Shown: positions 37,588-46,272, numbered from the stretch's first letter. The stretch is DNA of 64,000 bases from Bacillota bacterium (GCA_026627385.1 JAPNUR010000003.1:62001-126000); one strand, 5' to 3'. Program-made: numbers and translations. Notes: generated by a model from the letters alone, not told the origin.

Positions 37588-38347
37588 ATGCAGCAGCACT
37601 GGGCGCCTGATCATTACGATGACAAACTAGGGTTCGTGAGCGCCATGGCGCGTGATCTTGTCGACTTGTTACAGCCTCAAAGAGGCGAGCGAATTTTGGA
37701 TGTGGGGTCGGGGACGGGGAATTTAACCTATGAAATTGCTCGAACAGGGGCGGACGTCGTGGGGATCGATGTGTCGTCGGACATGGTGCGCCAGGCACGG
37801 GCGAAATATCCGGAAATCCCATTTCTGGAAGCTAACGCGGAGACCTTTCCGCACATCCGAGCTTTTTGACGCCGTATTTTCTAATGCGGCGTTGCACTGG
37901 ATGACGAATCCCCAGCGCGTCGTTGCGTCTATGTGGGCGGTGTTGAGGCCGGGGGGCCGCTTGGTCGCCGAGTTTGGGGGTCGAGGCAACGTGAAGACCC
38001 TCGTCTCCGCGCTCAATGCGGCGTTACAGGAGTTTGGGGTGGCGAACATCCCGCAGCCCTGGTATTTTCCGTCACTTGGGGAATACACAGGATTGTTGGA
38101 GGCAGAGGGGTTTGTGCCAATCTTTGCCGTTTTGTTCGATCGCCCCACAAGACTTTCTGATGGGGAAGAGGGCCTCAAACACTGGCTGGATGGCTTTGCT
38201 GGTCCGTTTTTGTCAGAGCTATCCGTTGATGCACGAAGTGGGGTGGTATCCCGGGTTTATGAGTTAACTCGGCCCACTCTTTTTCACGATGATCACTGGG
38301 TAGTCGATTACAAGCGGTTGCGCGTACTGGCGATTAAGCCGGCATAG
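37588..38347 (+). pseudogene. Class I SAM-dependent methyltransferase, frameshifted
   Basis: The first part, from the ATG at 37588 behind GGGAGG, has ILDVGSGTGNLTYEIA (SAM motif I) and VVGIDVSSDMVRQAR. It runs into a stop at 37867. The rest continues in the next frame with LFDAVFSNAALHWMTNPQRVV and VLRPGGRLVAEFGG. Removing one C near 37857-37858 joins them as FPHIELFDAVFSN, which fits the family perfectly. So one base was inserted (or a sequencing error exists). Otherwise the gene is intact to its stop at 38347. Confidence 0.8.
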
Positions 38348-38392
38348 TGATGGCCAAGTCCTCGCGTCTCGAACGAATAGGGGGGAATCTTG

Positions 38393-39643
38393 ATGAGCGT
38401 GTCGTGGGACCCTGCGACATCCGATTCAGTCGTGATACTTGGCCATCGCGTGGTCATTACGGGGTTAGTCATGGAGGACGCGCGGTTGGCCGAATGGTTG
38501 GGCGATATGACCTCGTCGGAGCGCAAGGCCGCCGTGGAAGATTTGATACGGTTGGGGCTGGCGTTGAAAGTGAACCATCAGCTGAGGGAGCTGAATGAAT
38601 CGCTGAAAGAGACGGCCGATGCGACACTGGAAAAGTTGAGTGCGCGAATTGGCGCATCCATCACGGAATTGGATGCTCGGTTGCGATCCATGACTCAAGG
38701 GCTAGATCAAATCTTGGATCAAAGTGTCGCCGGCGATCACAGTAAATTGCGGGTCACCATGGCGAAGGCCTTTGAAGAGATGCGTTTAGGATTGCAGCAG
38801 ACCCGTGTAGAGTTGGCCCAGGTGCTTGACCCGCGTCATGCGGATAGCGTGGGGGCACAACTGGAGAGTCGCCTTCGGGAGCATATTCAAACACTGGTCC
38901 GGGACACGTTTTCTCCTCGTTTGCAAGCAGTGGCCGAGGCCGTGGGCAAACTCGAATCGGCGATTCAAGGGCAAGATCGCCTGAAGCAAGAACGAATGAA
39001 GGGGCATGGAAAAGGGCTGGAGTATGAATGGGCGCTGCTTAATGCAATTCAAGAGGTTGCGGTTCCGACCACTATGCTTGTTCGCCGAGTAGCGGACGAG
39101 AAGGGGATTAATGGCACTAAAGATGGCGACCTCGTGATTGAATATAACGGAGAGACCTTGGTCACGATCGAATGTAAGGATGCCAAAAGTTCCAAGATCG
39201 ACCAGCTCGAATCGGCCATTATCGGCCGGCAAGCCTATGTGGGGATCATGGCCCACCGGCACCCGAATGGGCCGACTGCGCACATGAACCAAGGCAGTGT
39301 GCGCATCGTGGGCGATAACAAAATTTTGTTGGTCTGGGATCCGGAACAGGATGACCCAGCTTTATTGACGGCCGTGGTGGGGTTGTCGCTTCTGCTGGCC
39401 CAGCATTTGAGCAGCGAACGGGCGGCTGAACAACATCATTCCCAGACCATAGATATTGGTAAGGCCCAGACAGCCCTGGACATCTTAATTGAGAAGCTGG
39501 ACTTAGCTGCCGACGTGATCCATCATTTTGACCTCATCAACGCCAATGCGGATAAGGGTAAAAAGGCGGTGGAAAAACTAAAAAAGGAGCTGGAGAGACA
39601 GTACCAGGCGGTGCTCGATGCGTTGGGACTGGGGCCGGGGTAA
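38393..39643 (+). CDS. Coiled-coil protein with PD-(D/E)XK nuclease-like domain
   Basis: A 416-residue protein. After about 70 residues a long coiled coil runs to about residue 215 (RELNESLKETADATLEKLSA, MTQGLDQILDQSV and so on). A nuclease-like core follows: GKGLEYEWALLNAI, then KDGDLVIEYNGETLVTIECKDAK with Asp246, Glu260 and Lys262 in the D-x(13)-ExK arrangement. A second helical region ends the protein. The layout recalls RmuC (coiled coil plus PD-(D/E)XK), but the motifs are not those of RmuC. ATG follows GGGGGG. It may act on DNA ends or in defence; function unknown. Confidence 0.72.
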   Translation: MSVSWDPATSDSVVILGHRVVITGLVMEDARLAEWLGDMTSSERKAAVEDLIRLGLALKVNHQLRELNESLKETADATLEKLSARIGASITELDARLRSMTQGLDQILDQSVAGDHSKLRVTMAKAFEEMRLGLQQTRVELAQVLDPRHADSVGAQLESRLREHIQTLVRDTFSPRLQAVAEAVGKLESAIQGQDRLKQERMKGHGKGLEYEWALLNAIQEVAVPTTMLVRRVADEKGINGTKDGDLVIEYNGETLVTIECKDAKSSKIDQLESAIIGRQAYVGIMAHRHPNGPTAHMNQGSVRIVGDNKILLVWDPEQDDPALLTAVVGLSLLLAQHLSSERAAEQHHSQTIDIGKAQTALDILIEKLDLAADVIHHFDLINANADKGKKAVEKLKKELERQYQAVLDALGLGPG

Positions 39644-39667
39644 GCGAGAGGCCTTATATAGAAATAA

Positions 39668-39704
39668 GAACGCGACCTCCAGACTAGGCGGTCGCGTTCT
39701 TTTT
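39668..39704 (+). terminator. Intrinsic terminator after the nuclease-like gene
   Basis: GAACGCGACC (39668-39677) pairs with GGTCGCGTTC (39690-39699), followed by five T. Flanking AA/TT extend the stem. Confidence 0.9.
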
Positions 39705-39919
39705 GAATGCCCGGTGGTCGCAATCCCAACAGCACCTTCGGAAAACCCGGTACGCGTAATGGTATCAGTTTAAAAAAGAAAAGTCCAACGTGAAAAAATT
39801 TTCAATGACAAATTTAATAAGCATGATATAGGGGTAAAATTGAGAAGAAAAGATGTGATGGCACAAGTACAAGTTGATGATGGTGATATACAGGTATAGG
39901 TATAAAGGAGGGGGAGCTA
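39705..39919 (+). promoter_or_regulatory. AT-rich leader upstream of the sulfur operon
   Basis: About 200 bases markedly richer in A and T than the rest of the window, with several possible -10 hexamers (for example TATAGG near 39827) but no single convincing promoter. It directly precedes the dsrE ribosome site, so it probably holds the operon's promoter and regulator site. Confidence 0.4.
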
Positions 39920-40309
39920 TTGGAGCCGTTAAACGTCATGTTGCTGTCAGGGGATTATGCGAAAATCCATGCGGCAGCCATGGTGACATTAGTCGCTAGT
40001 AGCTTGGGACGTCCTGTCAACATTTTCGTGTCGATGGATGCCTTGGCCGGTTTTCACCAGTCGAGCCAAGAGCGAGCGTCGTTGGTCAAAAGTCCGGTGG
40101 CTCAGGCCATTACTGAAACCGGCGGTGCGGATTATATTGAACTCTTTCAGCAAGCTAAGGATGTTGGTGATGTGCATTTATATGCCTGCAGCCTGGTGGC
40201 GGATCTCAAGAAATGGGAGTTAGGCGATTTACTGCCCGTTTTTGACGACATGATGGGGATTGCCGGCTTTCTTGGCAAGGTCGAAAGTGGAACAACACTG
40301 ACGTTTTAA
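39920..40309 (+). CDS. DsrE-family sulfur-carrier protein
   Basis: A 129-residue DsrE/DsrE2-like protein. It starts PLNVMLLSGDYAKIHAAAMV, with NIFVSMDALAGF and the conserved cysteine in HLYACSLVADLKKW. DsrE-like proteins bind and hand on sulfane sulfur in sulfur oxidisers, usually with TusA. TTG start at 39920 behind GGAGGGGGAG. First gene of a four-gene cluster with tusA and sulfide:quinone reductase. Confidence 0.85.
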   Translation: MEPLNVMLLSGDYAKIHAAAMVTLVASSLGRPVNIFVSMDALAGFHQSSQERASLVKSPVAQAITETGGADYIELFQQAKDVGDVHLYACSLVADLKKWELGDLLPVFDDMMGIAGFLGKVESGTTLTF

Positions 40310-40335
40310 CTCTCAGCAGAGGAGGAAGGCAGAAC

Positions 40336-40569
40336 ATGACTTCGGAAACTAAAATTGTCGATGCGCGCGGGTCCTACTGCCCCGGACCCTTGATGGAGTT
40401 GATCAAAGGCATTCGCCAGGAACCCGTGGGCACGGTGTTTGAGGTGTGGTCCTCTGACCGTGGGTCGGCCAAGGACATTCCTGAATGGGTAAAACGGGCT
40501 GGTCACGAATTGTTGAGCAACGTAGAGGAAGACGGGATTTATAAGGTGCAGGTGAAAAAGGTCAAGTAA
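40336..40569 (+). CDS. tusA: TusA-family sulfurtransferase
   Basis: A 77-residue TusA protein. DARGSYCPGPLMELIKGI holds the CPxP motif whose cysteine carries the persulfide. The following VGTVFEVWSSDRGSAKDIPEWVKRAGHEL is the typical second half. GGAGG precedes the ATG. It is expected to pass sulfur between DsrE and other partners of the cluster. Confidence 0.93.
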   Translation: MTSETKIVDARGSYCPGPLMELIKGIRQEPVGTVFEVWSSDRGSAKDIPEWVKRAGHELLSNVEEDGIYKVQVKKVK

Positions 40570-40608
40570 CTGGACTTGCCACATTTGAGACGGTGAGGAG
40601 TGAGTGGT

Positions 40609-41745
40609 GTGACACGAATCGTATTGCTTGGTGGCGGTGTCGGCGGCAGCATGGTGGCGAACCAATTGGCGCGCCAGCTGAAGGCTGAAGTGTTGCACGG
40701 TGATGTAGAAATTACGGTCATTAACCAAACCCCAGACCATGTGTACCAGCCGTACTTTTTGTATATGGCCTTTGACCAGGCCGTGCCGGCTGACGCGCGT
40801 CGCGACGAGCGCCAGGTATTGCACTCCCAAGTAAGATTAGTTGTTGGAGAAGCCGACCGGGTGGACCGCGATGCGTCGGCAGTGATCATGCAGGACGGCA
40901 CCAAGATCCCGTATGATTTTCTGGTCATCGCCACGGGCAGTCGCCCGGCGCCCGAACAGATACCAGGGTTAACAGAAGGCGGGCATATTTTCTACACCGA
41001 GGAAGGCGCTTTAAAATTGCGGGACGCCTTGCAAAATTTTCAGGGAGGACGGATTTTGGTCACGGTCAGCGTGCCCCACAAATGTCCCGTGGCACCTTTA
41101 GAATTTAGCATGATGGTGCGCGATTGGCTGAACCAGCGGGGGATGGAAAGCGCCGAGGTGCTTTATACCTATCCCATAGGCCGTTTGCATTCGTTGGAGC
41201 CGGTAGCGGAATGGGCAGCGCGCGTCTTTCCCGAGCGGAATATCCAGTCGCAGGTGTTTTTCAATGTGGAGTCGGTGGATCCTGAAAACCATACCGTCAC
41301 CAGCCTGGAAGGCGACACTGTTTCCTACGATTTGCTGGTGGCAATTCCCCCGCATGTCGGGCAAACCGTCATTCAACGGTCCGGGCTAGGGGATGCCGGT
41401 GGCTGGATTCCCACAGACCGCTACAGTCTTGAAATGGTGGGAGCTGACAACATTTACGTTTTGGGCGATGCGACGAATCTGCCCATTAGCAAGGCAGGCT
41501 CTACCGCCCACTTTGAGGCAGATGTCGTGTCTGCCAATCTCATTAACCGCATCCGGGGCGGCAAGGGATCTGCGCGTTATGACGGGAAGGTGTTTTGCTT
41601 TATTGAAGCGGGAGCGGACGAGGCCACATACATTAAATTTGACTACCAGCACCCGCCCAAGCCGCAACCACCGTCATCGATGATTCATTTGTACAAATTG
41701 GCCTTCAACAAGATGTATTGGTTGTCGGCAGCAGGCATTCTTTAG
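40609..41745 (+). CDS. sqr: Sulfide:quinone oxidoreductase-like flavoprotein
   Basis: A 378-residue FAD protein of the SQR group. The FAD motif GGGVGGSMVANQL is at 8-20, ATGSRP at 109-113 and the second FAD contact YVLGDATNLPISKAG near 285-300. Two redox cysteines are present: Cys159 in HKCPVAPLEF and Cys330 in VFCFIEAG, the pair used in sulfide oxidation; the usual third cysteine near residue 125 is absent, as in some SQR types. GTG 40609 lies 8 bases after GAGGAG. It would feed electrons from sulfide or persulfide to the quinone pool at the membrane. Confidence 0.88.
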   Translation: MTRIVLLGGGVGGSMVANQLARQLKAEVLHGDVEITVINQTPDHVYQPYFLYMAFDQAVPADARRDERQVLHSQVRLVVGEADRVDRDASAVIMQDGTKIPYDFLVIATGSRPAPEQIPGLTEGGHIFYTEEGALKLRDALQNFQGGRILVTVSVPHKCPVAPLEFSMMVRDWLNQRGMESAEVLYTYPIGRLHSLEPVAEWAARVFPERNIQSQVFFNVESVDPENHTVTSLEGDTVSYDLLVAIPPHVGQTVIQRSGLGDAGGWIPTDRYSLEMVGADNIYVLGDATNLPISKAGSTAHFEADVVSANLINRIRGGKGSARYDGKVFCFIEAGADEATYIKFDYQHPPKPQPPSSMIHLYKLAFNKMYWLSAAGIL

Positions 41746-41794
41746 TTGCTGAGGCTGTTTCTCAAGTTCTTTGAATTAAAGGAAGTGAGCACGG

Positions 41795-42571
41795 GTGGCC
41801 ACTGTAGAAGTGCAAGAGGATGCCTTGCACGAGTTGACAAGCTTGCTGATGGCAATCAAAGATAGCGTGACCCCAGGCCTAGCGGAGCGGATTACGAACT
41901 TAATGGTGTCCTTAGGGGCAGTAGCAGCGGAAGTTGATCCGAGGCCAGCGAGCGAATTGGTTGCCACCGTCATGAATGAGACCAAACCCCTGAAGGAGAC
42001 GCTCAGTCAGTTAGCTGAATGGCATCACACCGGCACATGGCAAGCGCTGACGGAAATGGCCTCCGTGGTGGCGGCTTTGAAGGATAGCGTGACGCCGCAC
42101 CTCGCCGAGCGGACGGCCGCGCTTACCGCGAACCTTGGAGCGGTAGCGGGGGAGGTTGGTCCGGGCGTCGCCCAGAGCATGGCCGCGGTTGAACGCCACG
42201 GCGATGCGCTGGCTCGCATGGTAGAGGATCTGGGCCGCTGGGAAAGAGACGGGACCTGGGATTCCTTGCGCCAAGTCGTGTCTTTGGTCAAGGCACTCAC
42301 GGATTCGGTGACGCCGCAGATGTTAGAGCGGACGCTGGCCATGGTGATAGAGGCGTTGTCGGCGCTCCAAGATGCCTTCGATTCCGGCCTCTTAACGTTG
42401 GGGGTGAAGATGGCTCACGCGCTGAATGTCGCGGCTCAGGCAGCGGAAACAGACACCGGGCGCATCAGCGCCACGGCGTTAATGCGGCGTCTGAAAGAGC
42501 CCGGTGTCCAGCGTGGCATGAAGGTTGTCATGGCACTCTTAAGGGAGCTCCCGAGCGTTGTCAACGAGTAG
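41795..42571 (+). CDS. DUF1641-like protein with three internal repeats
   Basis: A 258-residue, mostly helical protein in the sulfur operon. A motif of about 30 residues recurs three times, with DSVTP at 23-27, 97-101 and 170-174, each followed by an LAER/MLERT and an ALxALxxAxxx stretch. The C-terminal part (RISATALMRRLKEPGVQRGM) resembles DUF1641, a domain often encoded next to SQR. Function is unknown; it may tie SQR or the carriers to the membrane or act as a scaffold. GTG start. Confidence 0.75.
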   Translation: MATVEVQEDALHELTSLLMAIKDSVTPGLAERITNLMVSLGAVAAEVDPRPASELVATVMNETKPLKETLSQLAEWHHTGTWQALTEMASVVAALKDSVTPHLAERTAALTANLGAVAGEVGPGVAQSMAAVERHGDALARMVEDLGRWERDGTWDSLRQVVSLVKALTDSVTPQMLERTLAMVIEALSALQDAFDSGLLTLGVKMAHALNVAAQAAETDTGRISATALMRRLKEPGVQRGMKVVMALLRELPSVVNE

Positions 42572-42585
42572 GACGATTCTTGGAC

Positions 42586-42610
42586 TCACGGGCCTTTCAA
42601 AGGCCCGTGA
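42586..42610. terminator. Hairpin between convergent genes
   Basis: TCACGGGCCTTT (42586-42597) and AAAGGCCCGTGA (42599-42610) form a nearly perfect palindrome. No T run on either side, but it sits exactly between the convergent DUF1641 and zinc-ribbon genes. Confidence 0.6.
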
Positions 42611-42611
42611 A

Positions 42612-42764
42612 TCACGAAGAGGGCGATTGATCAGCTAAGTCACGGATACCACCGTCCTGGATGCGGTCTGAACCGCACCGGGGACAGGTTGACGCGCGTG
42701 AGTTCTCCGGAAGCAAAAAGATTTGGTCACAGTCAAAACATTTGTATTCGCGCCATCGCGGCAT
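42612..42764 (-). CDS. Small zinc-ribbon protein
   Basis: A 50-residue protein with CFDC and CPRC pairs 17 residues apart (REYKCFDCDQIFLLPENSR, then ASTCPRCGSDRI), a simple zinc ribbon. GGGAGGCGAGG lies upstream of the ATG at 42764, and a promoter-like pair is found at 42803-42831. Function unknown; such small proteins often bind RNA or DNA or a partner enzyme. Confidence 0.7.
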   Translation of the reverse strand: MPRWREYKCFDCDQIFLLPENSRASTCPRCGSDRIQDGGIRDLADQSPSS

Positions 42765-42802
42765 TTTCCTCGCCTCCCTTGGGTACCGAATACCACGAGT
42801 AT

Positions 42803-42831
42803 ATATAAATTTACGGGCCACTGCTTCCCAA
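42803..42831 (-). promoter_or_regulatory. Possible promoter of the small zinc-ribbon gene
   Basis: On the minus strand TTGGGA (42831-42826), 17-base spacer, TTATAT (42808-42803), about 40 bases before the ATG. Confidence 0.4.
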
Positions 42832-43455
42832 TACCAGTAATTTTAATTTCCTGCTATGTTTAGGAATTGTCAGACGAAAGAGCAATCTCGTCATGGGTTG
42901 GCTGGCAGCCCGATACCAAATAAGGTACGGGAGGCTGGGGAAGATCGGCTTGTAAAAAGTCGTGTTCACGTTCACGATTGAACACAACGCGCGCCTGTTC
43001 TTTCTAGGATGAAGGCCAGAACAGGGTTAAGCGGACGGCCGCTGGTTGGTCTTCGACAAAGCGTTGTACGGTCTTCACGCGGACTCTTGACCGTCTCAGC
43101 ACAGCGGATATATGGGTAGGAAGATGCGTACGATACGTTGGCCGAATTCCTAAAGGTTAGGCCATGGTAGGCGTAAGTCACTTATTGTGGGCCGAGATGG
43201 GATCTAGGAAGCAACTGCCGGCGGTGCGGAGTTATTGCCGGGGGCGAGCGACGGGACGGGTTGGTCCTATCGGCACTATTGGTCAGCATTTCGCGCGGGG
43301 TGAGGGAGATCCCAAAGAAGTGTTTGACTTGCGGCCTCGTTAGCGCCTGGCCGCGATTTTCGAGGGGCCGTGGTAACGTGAATATTAACGACACCGCGGG
43401 CCGATCGTGCTGATTTGACGGGAGGGACCACGTCATAGAGGAGTTATAATCGAGT
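42832..43455. other. Gene-poor spacer left of the IS607 element
   Basis: About 620 bases. Two short minus-strand frames lack domains and ribosome sites. No IS end pattern is recognised other than the start of the IS607 copy on the right. Confidence 0.4.
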
Positions 43456-43484
43456 TTGTTTTCTAATACATAAAGGTGTATAAT
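43456..43484 (+). promoter_or_regulatory. Promoter giving a leaderless tnpA transcript
   Basis: TTGTTT (43456-43461), 17-base spacer, perfect TATAAT (43479-43484). The ATG of tnpA begins at 43491, about where transcription should start, and no Shine-Dalgarno sequence precedes it. Translation is probably leaderless. Confidence 0.75.
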
Positions 43485-43490
43485 TAAAAC

Positions 43491-44153
43491 ATGGAACGTA
43501 CATTAACGAGTCATGAGGTTGCTCAGCTGCTTGGGGTCAATATTAAGACCGTTCAACGATGGGATCGGGAAGGGCGACTCAAGGCGGCTGGCCGGACGGC
43601 TACCGGTCGCCGTTATTATACTGAAGATCAAATTCTGGCCTTTCGCCATCAGCAGCCGGCCCCGACGGGGCCGCGTAAGATCGTGGCGTATTGCCGTGTT
43701 AGTAGCCAAAGCCAGCGGCCGGATTTGAAGAATCAGCGGCTGGCGCTGGAACAGTTTTGTACGGCTCGTGGGCTGGCCAATGTCGAATTTATCGAAGAAG
43801 TCGGCGGCGGCCTGAACTTTCACCGCAAAAAGTTTTTGGCCTTGATGGATGCGGTGGACGCCGGGGAAATTCAGACGCTGATTGTGGCGCACCCAGACCG
43901 ATTGACGCGATTTGGCTATGAGTGGTTCGAGCGATTCTGCCAGCAACATGGGTGCGAGATTCTGGCCCTCAATCAGGAACACTGGTCGCCCGAACAAGAA
44001 CTAGTGCAGGATTTGTTGACCATTACGCAGGTGTTTTCTGCCCGGTTATCCGGTTTGCGAAACTATCGCAAACGATTAAAGGAGGCCCTGGATGCCGACG
44101 TTAGCGCACCAGATTCGGTTCGATCCCACGCCGGATCAGATCCGGTACGTTAA
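43491..44153 (+). CDS. tnpA: IS607-type serine recombinase TnpA
   Basis: A 220-residue serine recombinase. The N-terminal MerR-like helix-turn-helix (LTSHEVAQLLGVNIKTVQRW, GRRYYTEDQIL) is at 4-51; the resolvase domain begins IVAYCRVSSQSQRPDLKNQ with the catalytic serine in RVSS (about residue 71), and continues with LIVAHPDRLTRFGYEWF. The C-terminal helix LQDLLTITQVFSARLSGLR-type ends it. The last 20 residues overlap tnpB. It appears intact, so the element or its remnants could still be mobilised. Confidence 0.93.
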   Translation: MERTLTSHEVAQLLGVNIKTVQRWDREGRLKAAGRTATGRRYYTEDQILAFRHQQPAPTGPRKIVAYCRVSSQSQRPDLKNQRLALEQFCTARGLANVEFIEEVGGGLNFHRKKFLALMDAVDAGEIQTLIVAHPDRLTRFGYEWFERFCQQHGCEILALNQEHWSPEQELVQDLLTITQVFSARLSGLRNYRKRLKEALDADVSAPDSVRSHAGSDPVR

Positions 44154-45374
44154 CCAAACCGCCGGGACTGCCCGGTTCGTCGGGAATTGGGCGTTGGCGG
44201 AGTGGAATCGGCAGTATGAGGCGGGGCAGAAACCATGCGCCGCTGCTTTAAAGAAGCAGTTTAATGCGTTGAAATACGAGCAGTTTCCGTGGTTACGGAC
44301 CATTCATCGGGATGCCCATGCTCAGCCGTTTGCCGATTTAGCGGACGCTTGGCACCGCTTCTTTACGGGGCAAAATGATCGCCCGGTGTTTAAGAAAAAG
44401 GCAAAACCCCGGACAGTTTCTACGTAGCGAACGATACATTTCAAATCGTGGGACACCGCGTGTGAAACTGCCGAAAATCGGCTGGGTGCGCTCGCGGGAA
44501 GTGCTCCGATTCCCGGGCAAAATTCTAGGCGCCCGCGTGGTCCGCGAAGCCGATCACTGGTTTTTGGCGGTGCCAGTATCCGTACCTGATGCTTTCTACT
44601 ACCGGACGCACGGGGCATGGAAGGCGTGGATGTCGGCGTGCAGACGTTTGCCAACCGGGGAAAAGATCGGCGGGCTCTACGTCGCCTGAAAATCCGACAA
44701 CGGGCCATCACCCGGAAGATTTAAGCCGCGAAAAGCCAAATCGGGCTCAGTGCTCACGATCCCCTGCCCCAGGGTGTGCATTGGCCTAACAGTCACAATG
44801 GGATCAAGGCACAGAGGCAGCTTGCCCGAAGTCATCAGCGGGTCGCCCACATGCGCCAAGACTTTTTGCACAAAACGTCTACGCGACTCTGTCGCGAAAA
44901 CCAAGCGATAGGGATTGAGACGTTATCCATCCAAGGCCTGATGCAGAATCCGCGATTAGCCCGCGTGACGGCGGATCAGGGCTTTGGCCAGTTTTTCGAG
45001 ATGTTGAAATATAAAGCGGATCGTCACGGCACGCGGTTGGTCGAGGCAGGTCGCTGGTTTCCGAGTAGCAAGCTGTGCCGACCCCAAGCTGTGGGTATCT
45101 TTACAAAGACTTAACGTTAACAGAACGGCGCTGGACCTGCCCGGCCTGTGGCGTGACGCATGATCGCGATCACAACGCGGCCAAATTTGCAACGGCTGGC
45201 CACCGCAACGGCTCTACCTGTGGCGACAAGGCCCGCAAGGACCGCGCCGATGCCGGAACCCTCGGACATCGGCGGGAAAATCACGCCTGTCAGAGACGAA
45301 GCGAACCCCCTGATACGTCAGGGGCTTCGGGGCGGGAAGAAGCCGGTGATCACAATCGAGCACCGACTTTATAG
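44092..45374 (+). pseudogene. tnpB: IS607 TnpB (RNA-guided nuclease), multiply frameshifted
   Basis: The start reads LAHQIRFDPTPDQIRYVNQT and FVGNWALAEWNRQYEAG, classic TnpB. It hits a stop at 44427; the continuation is found in other frames: DSFYVANDTFQIVGHRV, then VKLPKIGWVRSREVLRFPG, then a GVDVGVQTFA segment (first RuvC aspartate), IGIETLSIQGLM (the glutamate), and [19 protein letters not shown] (zinc finger half and last aspartate). At least three or four indels and a stop separate these. All RuvC residues survive as relics, but no complete protein can be made. Confidence 0.88.
45307..45324 (+). ncRNA. Possible remnant of the TnpB guide-RNA scaffold
   Basis: CCCCTGA (45307-45313) and TCAGGGG (45318-45324) form a stem with TACG loop near the element's right end. 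IS605/IS607 elements encode a guide RNA overlapping the 3' end of tnpB, and such terminal hairpins are part of it. Whether this one is transcribed is unknown. Confidence 0.35.
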
Positions 45375-45437
45375 CAGATAACCGAAATGCCCATGGGCAT
45401 TTTTCAGTTAACCCAATGGCGCAGGAAGGCGACGAGC

Positions 45438-46272
45438 ATGTATGGGATGATTGGTCTCGGCATGATGGGGCGTGCGATGGCGGCTCGTTTGGCCCACGTA
45501 GGGCTGGAACTTGTGGTGTACAACCGCACGACCTCAAAGGCTGAGGCACTGCAAGCCAAGTATGGCAAACAAATCCTCGTGGCCTCGTCCCCTCGCGCAG
45601 TAGGGGAGCGCGCGACCGTGATTTTCTCTATGATTAAGGATGATCGAGCCCTGGAGCACGTCGTGTTCGACCCACAGACAGGGTTGATGGCTGCACTGGG
45701 TTCACAGCACATTTGGGTGGACTCGAGCACCATTAGTCCGGCGATGAGCCGACGACTGAGTGACGCAGTTACCGAACATGGGGCAACGCGATTGGAAGCG
45801 CCGGTATCGGGTAGTGTTGATGCCGCTGAACGTGGGCGCCTTTTGATGTTTGTAGGAGGCCCGGCTGATGCTTTGGCCAAGGTGAGGCCTGTGGTCTCTC
45901 AAGTTGGCCGTGAATCTCAATATCGCTGTCCAATTCGAATTCGAAGGATTTTTGGAAGGGATGACACTAGCCGAGGAATCCGGATTGCGTCGCGAAACAG
46001 TGATCCGATACATGTTGGATTCGGTCATTGCGTTGCCGATGTTGAAATATCGGGTGCCCTTTGCCTTGAATCCACCGCCTGAACCCTGGTTTACCAATCA
46101 GTTGATGCTGAAGGACCTTGACTTGGCATTGTATGAAGCCCACGATTGCGGCACGGCATCGCCTCTTACCGCCCATGCCGCGGATCTCTGGCGCATTGCC
46201 ATTCGCCATGGACTCGGCCAGCAGGAGTTGGCGGGATGGATCCCTTACATGTCGGATTTGGTCAATCCCTAA
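45438..46272 (+). pseudogene. 3-hydroxyisobutyrate dehydrogenase-like protein, internally deleted
   Basis: The N-terminal half (ATG 45438, behind AGGAAGG) has MIGLGMMGRAMAARL, VVYNRTTSKAEAL, WVDSSTISPAMSRRL and EAPVSGSVDAAERGRLLMFVGG, the NAD domain of the beta-hydroxyacid dehydrogenase family. It derails at about 45900. The C-terminal half resumes in another frame at KLAVNLNIAVQFEFEGF, which carries the catalytic lysine, and ends with DLDLALYEAHDCGTASPL. Roughly 20-25 codons that should lie between are missing, so an internal deletion rather than a single-base slip broke it. It lies directly beside the IS607 copy. Confidence 0.8.

Larger units (their letters stand above)
43440..45380 (+). 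mobile_element. IS607-family element with inactive tnpB
   Basis: A serine-recombinase gene (tnpA) followed by an overlapping, degraded tnpB is the IS607 layout. IS607 elements have no terminal inverted repeats, so the limits are approximate: the left end lies close to the promoter at 43456 and the right end after the hairpin at 45307-45324. The copy can probably still make its recombinase, while tnpB cannot be read through. Confidence 0.8.
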
